In this document: piece after piece, positions 47,641 to 64,000 of the stretch
Layout: each line of letters starts with the position of its first letter
How positions within the stretch are numbered: position 1 is the stretch's first letter
Assembly: GCA_054601695.1 (NCBI GenBank)
Contig: BAAHQB010000009.1
Location: 124,001 to 188,000 of the forward strand
Source: Amorphochlora amoebiformis
Taxonomy: Eukaryota > Cercozoa > Chlorarachniophyceae
Direction: 5' to 3'
Length of the DNA stretch: 64,000 bases
Program-made: the position numbers and the translations under genes
Notes under the pieces: model-generated
The model's database searches: none
The model's input: only the letters and a program-made list of their open reading frames with translations
What the model was told of the DNA's origin: nothing

Positions 47641-48669
47641 GTATTATATATATATATATATATATTTCATTCAAATTAACAATACATCTCCCTAGTAGCA
47701 CCCGCGATATATATATGTTTTTGTAAAGATACACACACGCACATGTATATATACATATGCATATATATATATATATATATATACGTAAACATATGTACAA
47801 ATACATATATTCGCTTTATATTATCAAAACCTCTCCATAGTAGCACCCGCGAAGATAATAATGTTATTAGCCTCTGGAAAGAAAGTCATTGTATGCTGTG
47901 CCCGTGGGCATAAAAACGCTTTTTTGGGGGCAGAGAGTGGGATTTCGGACCTGTTTTTGTATATGTGTGTATATATGAGTGTATATATGTATATATACAA
48001 AAACGCTTTTTTAGGGGCAGAGAGTGGGATTTCGGACCTGTTTTTGCATATATATATATATATACAATACGGGTATATTATATTATATATATATATATAT
48101 ATATATGTACATATATATATATATATATACATAAAATACTCATATTTACATTCATAAATAATGCTATAATATTCACACCTTGATCTCCCTTAAACGAGAA
48201 CATATATATATATATATTTACATATACACATACATACCTATAACTCATAACATACACCCACACATCCACACACAATAATCACACACGTCCAATTCACACA
48301 TTGATATAAATCACAGATAATTGCTTTCCCTACCATTTGAGAGACTGCGTGTCTAAAATAAGAGCCCTAGAGAGGTCCGCCATCTCCGCCCCCCCTTCGC
48401 GAGCTCCTCTCCAACCTCCCAACACGACCAGACCACCCGGCACTCGCTCTACTCTGTAAACAGTGTTTTACGAGATTTTTCGAGATTTTTCGAGATTTTT
48501 CAAGAATTTTTCAAGAATTTGAAAGAAAATTTCGGGCTTACGCGTGTGACATCCGACCCTTAGGTAGCGCACCCGCGATTGCGTGAGTCTCTACCTCTCC
48601 CGTATTTGCCTGCATAAATATGTACGACATATGTATTATACCATATATATATATATTGTATGTATATAT

Positions 48670-48704
<35 letters not shown>

Positions 48705-48739
48705 ATGATATGAAATTATACATAGATAAATACATGTAT

Positions 48740-48784
<45 letters not shown>

Positions 48785-48852
48785 ATATATATATATATAT
48801 ATGTTTGTGTGTGCGTGTATGTGTATATGTATATGTGTACATGTACGTATAC

Positions 48853-48889
<37 letters not shown>

Positions 48890-49300
48890 TATTATCCATA
48901 AATACATATTTATATATATACATATATACATACATATATACCTACATACACACACACACATACATACAAACATCCATCCAAAAAAACAAACACACATATC
49001 CCGCACGCCCCCCACAACTCTACATCACCCACCGACAAGCCGCCTTCTAGCACGCTCTCAAGCAACACACACGGCTTCGAAGGTGCCGATATCGTTAGCG
49101 ATTCGAATGGTTTGAGAGACGATATCGACCCGTGTCGCACTAGAGGCGGGGGCGAGCGTTTGGGGGGAGATGCTAGGCTGGTCCTTGTGCGCTGCCTTCG
49201 GCGCTCCTGTGGGTGGGAGGGAGGGGGTTGTGTAAGTTTGTTTTTGTGGGTTGGGTATGTGGGGAGGTGTGTGTGTGTGTTTGTGGTTTGTGTGATATAT

Positions 49301-49331
<31 letters not shown>

Positions 49332-49435
49332 ATGTATGTATATATATATATACATATGTACATATATATATTATATATATCTATATATATATATATGTAT
49401 GTATATAAAGATTATGTAATTTACAAAATACACGT

Positions 49436-49473
<38 letters not shown>

Positions 49474-49533
49474 ACATTATATACATAAATTTACATGTAC
49501 ATATACACATATATACACACACATACATATATA

Positions 49534-49593
<60 letters not shown>

Positions 49594-49703
49594 GTATATG
49601 TGTATATATATAAATATATATATATATATATACACATATATGTTCTTACCTTGTATCGTAGCGAGCGTTCTTGAACGTCATTAAGAAATCTGATTGACAT
49701 TAG

Positions 49704-49737
<34 letters not shown>

Positions 49738-49762
49738 CACACATATATATATATATATATAT

Positions 49763-49793
<31 letters not shown>

Positions 49794-49866
49794 CATACAT
49801 ATATATTTATATGTACAATATATATGTGTGTATGTATATATACAAACATATACATAAATATATATG

Positions 49867-49904
<38 letters not shown>

Positions 49905-50831
49905 TGTATATATATATATGTACATATACATATATATATATATATATGTATATAATATATAATACATATACTAAATATGTGCAAGACACACATAACCTTT
50001 CGTGTCTCTCCTCGCGCTTCTGCTTGCCCCAGGACGGAGGATTTGCGAAGAAGGCTCGGTAGTTCCTTATTAAATAAAGATTAAATCGGCTCGGTAGTTC
50101 CTTATTAAATAAAGATTAAATCGGCTTGGTAGTTCCTTATTAAATAAAGATTAAATCGGCTCGGTAGTTCCTTATTAAATAAAGATTAAATCGGCTCGGT
50201 AGTTCCTTATTAAATAAAGATTAAATCGGCTCGGTAGTTCCTTATTAAATAAAGATTAAATCGGCTCGGTAGTTCCTTATTAAATAAAGATTAAATCGGC
50301 TCGGTGGTTCCTTGTTAAATAAAGATTAAATCAGCTCGGTAGTTCCTTATTAAATAAAGATTAAATCGGCTCGGTGGTTCCTTGTTAAATAAAGATTAAA
50401 TCGGCTCGGTAGTTCCTTATTAAATAAAGATTAAATCGGCTCGGTGGTTCCTTGTTAAATAAAGATTAAATCGGCTCGGTAGTTTCTTATTATTTAAAGA
50501 TTTCACCCTTTGGGTTACATATATTTTATCATATCTATACAAATATGTGTATATATACTGTATATACATATGTATATTTAAAATATATACGTGTATATAG
50601 ATATATGCATATACATTTTTACATGTACTTTTTATGTGTATTCTATAAATATGTATATATATGTATATATTTATGTATATATAGTAATATACATATGTAT
50701 ATGTATATGTGTATATGGTGCACATAATGCATGTGTGTTATATTATACATGTGTATATGCTAGTGTATCTGTAATTTATAACACATTATGTCTTTATAAT
50801 TCATATACATAAAACATACATAATAGTATGT

Positions 50832-50905
<74 letters not shown>

Positions 50906-51099
50906 AATGTTCATTACCTATGGATAACGAGCTTGGCGCACGCCTCGACGAGGCCGATTGCCATCTTTTCCTCCTCGGATACTTGTCGCTGCAGCACTAT
51001 GATAATTAGGGCATATGTAAGTCGTTCTATGTATTATATTACATACATGTATATATATATATGTATGTATGTATATGTATATATATGTATATATGTATA

Positions 51100-51144
<45 letters not shown>

Positions 51145-51412
51145 ATACATATATGTACACAATGTATATTCGAAAAAAACCAACTTCTTCCCCTCCTCCC
51201 ACTCCAGACTCTCTGAATTCCCCACCCGGAACACGCCCAAAAGAGCCGTTCGAGTCGTTCAAATCGTCCTCTCCTTGAAGCCAATCTATCTCTTCATTTT
51301 CATTCAGCTTCTCCTGTCGCTTCATCTCCTCTTCCCCGTCGCTCAGAGCCCCCTCGTTGCGTCCGACCGACAGTGATCGACTTTTCTTCTCGTCGGTTGG
51401 AGCCTCCGCCAT
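38205..51412 (-). CDS. Kelch-repeat beta-propeller protein
   Basis: Nineteen exons (minus, 5' to 3'): 51412-51226, 50996-50918, 49689-49650, 49206-49033, 48609-48542, 48453-48334, 47950-47831, 47358-47269, 45851-45784, 45303-45245, 44508-44448, 44027-43966, 43566-43495, 42906-42877, 42145-42098, 41835-41791, 40908-40822, 39269-39164, 38378-38205. About 560 residues. All joins keep phase except 43495/42906, where a small exon is probably missing. The N-terminus is acidic ([20 protein letters not shown]). Kelch blades follow: GRMSHA...[16 protein letters not shown]...[29 protein letters not shown]...[24 protein letters not shown]...[22 protein letters not shown]...[25 protein letters not shown]...[10 protein letters not shown]. 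This is the usual R-x-GH then hydrophobic-GG then D-x-W order. Such propellers are protein-binding scaffolds; the partner is unknown. The start ATG has a strong context (ccATGgcg), but the frame is also open upstream into the zinc-ribbon ORF. Confidence 0.9.
38390..38625 (-). repeat. Copies of the acceptor tract before the last kelch exon
   Basis: Three copies of a block that reads ctctctctcaaccaaccctt then ttct(c/a)t on the minus strand, the pyrimidine tract of the intron before exon 38378. The two extra copies end in tatag|atcta and are separated by (TA)n and (TG)n. Confidence 0.82.
39610..40512. repeat. Intronic repeat of about 110-160 bp, at least six copies
   Basis: Copies share gtgtgatgattt(t/g)atatatta, then gtaatatgttttcatatatt and tcgagatatatt(g/a)cat, then gcatgttatgtagttgataa, separated by (AC)n and (TA)n. 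They lie in the intron between kelch exons 40822 and 39269 and do not resemble either exon. Confidence 0.88.
41345..41640 (-). repeat. Copies of kelch exon (41835-41791) 3' end plus donor
   Basis: Minus-strand agctttagtggaag|GTAGTATA at the true exon end recurs at about 41612-41635, and more diverged near 41462-41480 and 41347-41365, each followed by (TA)n. Confidence 0.8.
41996..42035 (-). repeat. Copy of kelch exon (42145-42098) 3' end plus donor
   Basis: Minus-strand gatgatgtgaaatggagtga, then tgggccaggactcag|GTATAT, is a diverged copy of the end of exon 42145-42098; translation keeps DD-x-K-x-S-x-GPGLR. It has a donor but no acceptor. Confidence 0.85.
42186..42385. repeat. Two-copy intronic duplication with (CT)n
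   Basis: gcaaaaaca(c/t)gttgtatgta, then atatatttatctctctctct, then tacatatgtaatt occurs twice in the intron upstream of kelch exon 42145. No exon resemblance. Confidence 0.85.
43372..43465 (-). repeat. Tandem pyrimidine/cag units in a kelch intron
   Basis: Minus strand ttctttctcaatctccagaa repeats about three times directly downstream of kelch exon 43566-43495. Each unit looks like a complete 3' splice site. It may hide the missing exon of this gene, since the next recognised exon (42906) is out of phase. Confidence 0.75.
45784..46862 (-). repeat. Copies of kelch exon (45851-45784) 5' end plus acceptor
   Basis: On the minus strand g(t/a)ag|GAAAGGTCATTCAGGGGT plus the next ~30 bases (through GATTCATCTGGCTTTG) occur at the true exon and in four upstream copies near 46060-46112, 46300-46348, 46540-46590 and 46810-46862. 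Extra copies share the tail aacatcatacag instead of the rest of the exon. The 46.8-kb copy is the most diverged. Confidence 0.92.
47690..48046 (-). repeat. Both ends of kelch exon 47950-47831 copied into flanking introns
   Basis: An upstream copy (about 47998-48046) holds caaaaacag|GTCCGAAATCCCAC and about 20 more exon bases, then (TA)n. A downstream copy (about 47690-47712) holds TCGCGGGTGCTACTA plus a changed donor region. The intact 120-nt exon lies between. Confidence 0.85.
50055..50509. repeat. 35-bp tandem repeat, 13 units
   Basis: Thirteen 35-bp units of gctcggtagttccttattaa plus ataaagattaaatcg; the last is degenerate. Each contains TTAAATAAAG. On the plus strand the array follows tgccccag|GACGGAGGATTTGCGAAGAA and GGCTCGG TAG, which looks like a small terminal exon, but no upstream plus-strand partner was found. 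It lies in a kelch intron. Confidence 0.92.
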
Positions 51413-52317
51413 GGGTCCAAGAGAGAGCATGGGAGGTGGAGACGCCGTACGCGCGGAACTTGCTCTGCGTGTTAAGGGTTGGAGGATTACTGAGGGTACA
51501 GAAGAAAGGCATGTATGCAGGGTTGGAGGATTTGGGAGTGTGCACCCGCTACAACGAGGGCATAGCAGGCTTTCAGAGGTTGCACTTCTCCCATACAATG
51601 GCCTCGTGCAGCTGGCGCACCGCCGAACCTGTTTTTAAAAGAAAAAAGAGTTACGAAAGATTTTAAGTCATGCCATAGACCCAAATGTGGGATGGATGCA
51701 CGTATAATTGCTGAACGGCACTCATAATTGAGGAGTAAATCAGGACTAATCACCTTGACGGACCCTCCCGTCAAAGAACTCGCCTGATTGTCTCTGGCCT
51801 TCCTGGGGCCCCGTAGCAATGCCTTATCAATCTTCACCCCACACTGTGCAAGCGCATGAAGTATGAAGCGCCGAGCCGCCTTCTTATTAACTCGCCGTTG
51901 GCCGGGCGAGCTCTTTCGCTCCGGTCGCTCTGTAGGCTTTGGTTTTTGTCTCGGCATCTCGGCGAGTCTTTTCGCTGAGTTGAGCGCCAGCTTAAGGGTT
52001 CGCGCGGTCCGCCCACGCCTCTGTTGAGGCCCTTCTCCCGTCACAACGCTCCCGAAGGCATCTTGTAGGGCATGTGAGACGCTTGCGGTTGAATCGCGTC
52101 CTCCAGCCTCTCGTCGCATCTCAGCTGCAAGCTCGTCTGACTCCAAGAAACCCAAAACCATATCTGATACCGCCTCCTTCACCCCATTCGCGCCGAGACG
52201 TTGACCCATTCCTCTTCTCGCACCTTTACGACCTCTAGCCGACCGTGGAGGCGCGGATTTGCCCCGGCGGCCCCGGGATCGGCTCTTAACAGGCATGCGA
52301 GTCACCTGAGTCGCCAT
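51413..52317 (-). CDS. Basic zinc-ribbon protein or 5' part of the kelch gene
   Basis: Exon 1 runs 52317-51754 (ATG of MATQVTRMPVK; an in-frame ATG at 52383 would add 22 residues) with donor GTGATT. After an intron ending ttcttttaaaaacag, exon 2 starts at 51628 in phase. Exon 1 encodes a very basic N-terminus (SRSRGRRGKSAPPRSARGRK), a segment rich in acidic and Ala residues, and NKKAARRFILHALAQCGVKI. Exon 2 begins with R-R-C-A-S-C, then 17 residues, then C-P-R-C-S-G-C, a zinc-ribbon-like pattern. I do not recognise the family; RNase P Rpp21/Rpr2 zinc ribbons are a possible but unproven comparison. No in-frame stop occurs before the kelch ATG at 51412, so exon 2 could read straight into kelch exon 1. 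The divergent promoter upstream supports a start near 52317. Confidence 0.6.
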
Positions 52318-52470
52318 TGTCAATCTACAGCGAGTCACTCTGCATGAGTCACTCTCAGTGACACTGTCGGAATTATTAGGCATAAAAAGTCGGCGGTGAA
52401 TGGCCGACGGGGTACGGAAGACCCGAGCCCTTAGAACGCCACCTAAACGTCGAAGCGGACTTCCCGACCA
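52318..52470. promoter_or_regulatory. Short divergent promoter with TGAGTCA
   Basis: About 150 bases separate the ATGs of the zinc-ribbon ORF and the acidic-protein gene. It contains TGAGTCA (52345-52351, the AP-1/GCN4 type bZIP site), a second GAGTCAC just upstream, and GTCACTctcAGTGAC. Function inferred from position and motif. Confidence 0.45.
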
Positions 52471-52789
52471 ATGGACAGTTATAAGGGTCTACTAGCTGTG
52501 CTCAAGCGGAAGAAAGCAAAGCGCAAGGGTAAGGCAACCATTCTGGTCGATTTAGGACTCGAATTAGCTTTCCGCTCGTGTATCTACATATGTGTGCGAC
52601 TGGTGGCCTGGGTCTGGAGTGGGAAGCTTAAAGGTGGTGATTTGTTGTGTTTATTTGGTGTCAGCCAAGGCAAGAACTAATGGGACCTCTGGCGATGGCA
52701 TGAGGTACTTTTCCTAAAAGGGAAAAAAAAAGGCGGGGGATTGATGTGTTTGTGTAGATGTATTATATATATATATTTATATATATGTA

Positions 52790-52828
<39 letters not shown>

Positions 52829-52881
52829 TATATATGGTGTGTATATAAGTATGTATACACACGTATGGTGTATACATAGTG

Positions 52882-52957
<76 letters not shown>

Positions 52958-52963
52958 ATATAT

Positions 52964-52997
<34 letters not shown>

Positions 52998-53111
52998 ATA
53001 TATATATGTATATATACATATATATGCGTATATATATACGTGTATATATTACATATATACACGTACAAACTCCAATAACACAAACGCATTTACACACATT
53101 ACACAAAGAAC

Positions 53112-53167
<56 letters not shown>

Positions 53168-53514
53168 CCATCACACCCCGTCTCCCCCCCCCCCCCCAGA
53201 AAGCGAGCACGTGCCAGCTCTAACAACGACAGCGACAACAAAGACACTCAACAAACCGAATCTTCGGAGAACATTCCGGAAGACCCCCCAGCGGACGCGA
53301 AGTCCTTCGGTGTGGTCCCTGGGTACTGCCGGGATTACTTCACCGAACGTTACGTCGAGGCGGGCGTGGTGGAGGAGGGCAAGGGGGGGGAACAGGGGCA
53401 CGTGCCTATTCGATTCGAAGAGGCTAGCATTGAGTCGTTGGACGAGAGGTGAGGGTTTGGGGGTTTTTTCGATGAGTTGGTGGGGGTGTGGGGGAGTGTA
53501 GATTTATGTGTATA

Positions 53515-53573
<59 letters not shown>

Positions 53574-53691
53574 ATATATATGTATATATATATATATGTA
53601 TGTGTATAATAATATAATATATGTGTACATATATATATATAGATATACACATATATATATGTGTGTGTGTGTTGTTATATATATAATATAA

Positions 53692-53732
<41 letters not shown>

Positions 53733-54275
53733 TACATACACATAACGGCACACGCATCTACACACCATCCCCATCTACTAATCACACTCATCCACAAACC
53801 TCATCCCTCCTCTCTCCCACTCACAACTCCGACCCCCGAAAAATACCCAAAAACACAACAGCCACGTGGCCATGACAACCTGGAACCCGAACATTGATAA
53901 CGACACCACCCACTCGGGTTCGAGACGGGCGCTCGGCGACGACAGCAAGACAAGCACCAGCGGTGAGCCTTTCGATGAGCCGAAGCCTAGGGAAACACTC
54001 GAGGATTACAGGGTGAATGGCAAGATGATTCAGCAATGGCGGTCGGCGAGACAGATGGTATGGGTTGTGGGTGGTGTGTGTGTGTTTTGTGTGTGTGTGT
54101 TTTGTGTGTGTGTGTGTTTTGTGTGTGTGTTTTTTGTGTGGGGGATGATGTGTATTTTACAATGTATATGTGTATATATATATACATGTTTATTGGTATA
54201 TGTAAATATATATATATATATATAATATATTATATATATATATATATATATGTGTATATATATATATATGTATTA

Positions 54276-54345
<70 letters not shown>

Positions 54346-54659
54346 AATATATATATGTATTTTATATATATATATATATATATGTGTATATGTACATACA
54401 ATATATAATATACATATATATATATATGTATACATAAATACATGTATACACTCAATACACATCACATACACATGTATTCTAACATTAAAACACATCTACA
54501 TACCGAATGACTCCCCCCCTCCAGAGTGAACCAAGCACAAGGACCCCAGCGCTTAAATCAAACCTCCAAAAGGGCCTTTTTCCATACCTTAACGCGTACT
54601 GGGACACGTGGTATGCAGGAGCGACCACGGAGCGAAAAAAAAGCGTTAATCAAATGTAG
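52471..54659 (+). CDS. Unidentified acidic/basic mosaic protein, 225 residues
   Basis: Five phase-consistent exons: 52471-52528, 52665-52704, 53200-53448, 53862-54057, 54525-54659 (stop TAG at 54657). I do not recognise the family. The N-terminus is Lys/Arg-rich (LKRKKAKRK), followed by a Ser/Asn/Asp/Glu-rich disordered stretch, then a better-ordered block ([20 protein letters not shown], later [15 protein letters not shown]), an Asn/Asp/Ser/Thr-rich linker, [19 protein letters not shown], and an aromatic C-terminus ([15 protein letters not shown]). No signal peptide or membrane segment is seen; the basic start could be a nuclear signal. The acceptor of exon 3 follows a run of 14 C. Exon 1 would read on to a longer ORF if the GTAAGG donor were ignored, but the spliced frame is more protein-like. 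Confidence 0.75.
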
Positions 54660-54855
54660 ATAGTGCTTTTACACGTGTTTGCATATTGTGTGTGGAATTT
54701 TATAAATATGTGCATATGTATATGGAGATATGTGTATGTATATATATATATATATATATATGTATATGTATATAATGTATGTATGTATGTATGTATATAT
54801 ATATAATGTGTATGTATGGAGTATATTTGGAATAAGAACGGTTTTACGGTGACTG

Positions 54856-54899
54856 TGTATGTATGTATGTATGTATTTATATGTATGTATGTATATATT

Positions 54900-54931
<32 letters not shown>

Positions 54932-54945
54932 TGTATGTATGTATT

Positions 54946-54977
<32 letters not shown>

Positions 54978-55292
54978 TGTATGTATGTATGTATGTATGT
55001 ATGTATGTATGTATGTATTATATGTATGTATGTATGTATGTATGTATTATATGTATGTATGTATGTATGTATGCATGTATGTATTATATGTATGTATGTA
55101 TGTATGTATGTATTATATGTATGTATGTATGTATGCATGTATGTATGTATGTATGTATCTATGTATCTATGTATGTATGTATGTATGTATGTATGTATGC
55201 ATGTATGTATGTATATTTGCATGTATGTATGTATGTATGTATGTATGTATGTATGTATGTATGTATCTATGTATGTATGTATGTATGTATTT
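54856..55292. repeat. (TATG)n array
   Basis: Over 400 bases of tatg tetranucleotide with tattatatg, tatttatatg, tgcatg and tatctatg interruptions that themselves recur in order. It lies before the first recognised UTP25 exon, so missing N-terminal exons of that gene may flank it. Confidence 0.95.
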
Positions 55293-55321
55293 ATGTAGTA
55301 TATATATGATTTCATGTATGA

Positions 55322-55359
<38 letters not shown>

Positions 55360-55361
55360 TA

Positions 55362-55411
<50 letters not shown>

Positions 55412-55439
55412 CACATATATATATGTATGTATGTGTTGA

Positions 55440-64000
<8,561 letters not shown>

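Noticed and set aside
50055-50509. CRISPR array
   Set aside because: The 35-bp units are directly contiguous with no unique spacers, and the window is eukaryotic.

Overview
This is nuclear DNA of a eukaryote, almost certainly a protist or alga; the lineage cannot be fixed from the sequence alone. Genes are cut into very short exons (26 to about 280 nt) with canonical GT-AG introns, many introns are almost pure (TA)n, and TTAGGG/CCCTAA-type arrays occur inside the window. Exon sequence has ordinary base composition; the low complexity is almost all intronic. The many long ORFs of Ile-Tyr, Val-Cys or Thr-His repeats are microsatellite translations, not genes.

I rebuilt the genes by hand, joining GT-AG exons only where reading phase agreed and, where possible, where the joined peptide matched a known family. 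Layout, left to right: an unidentified minus-strand gene running off the left edge (1-4471); a plus-strand METTL21-type methyltransferase (4740-13102, 12 exons); a minus-strand SLC10A7/RCH1-type membrane carrier (13824-27049, 15 exons, complete); a plus-strand CCCH zinc-finger protein (27227-28325, 4 exons); a CT tract and a long degenerate telomere-like array (28336-30250); a plus-strand G-patch protein (30251-37622); a minus-strand kelch-repeat protein (38205-51412, at least 19 exons); a minus-strand basic zinc-ribbon ORF (51413-52317) that may be the 5' part of the kelch gene; a plus-strand acidic protein of unknown function (52471-54659, 5 exons); and a plus-strand UTP25 (SSU processome) gene that runs off the right edge (from about 55440). 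Three gene pairs are divergent and share short promoters rich in GTCAC/GTGAC and bZIP-type sites. Two pairs are convergent. UTP25, the G-patch protein and the CCCH protein point to RNA metabolism; I see no operon-like pathway.

The most striking feature is a repeated pattern. In at least six genes, one end of an exon together with its own splice site and adjoining (TA)n has been tandemly copied into the neighbouring intron. Copies of exon 5' ends keep their 3' splice site and lie upstream of the intact exon; copies of exon 3' ends keep their GT donor and lie downstream of it. Some arrays carry the branch-point motif TACTAAC, one has become linked to telomeric repeats, one appears to have become a 42-bp satellite, and related events duplicated whole exons or triplicated a transmembrane helix in frame.
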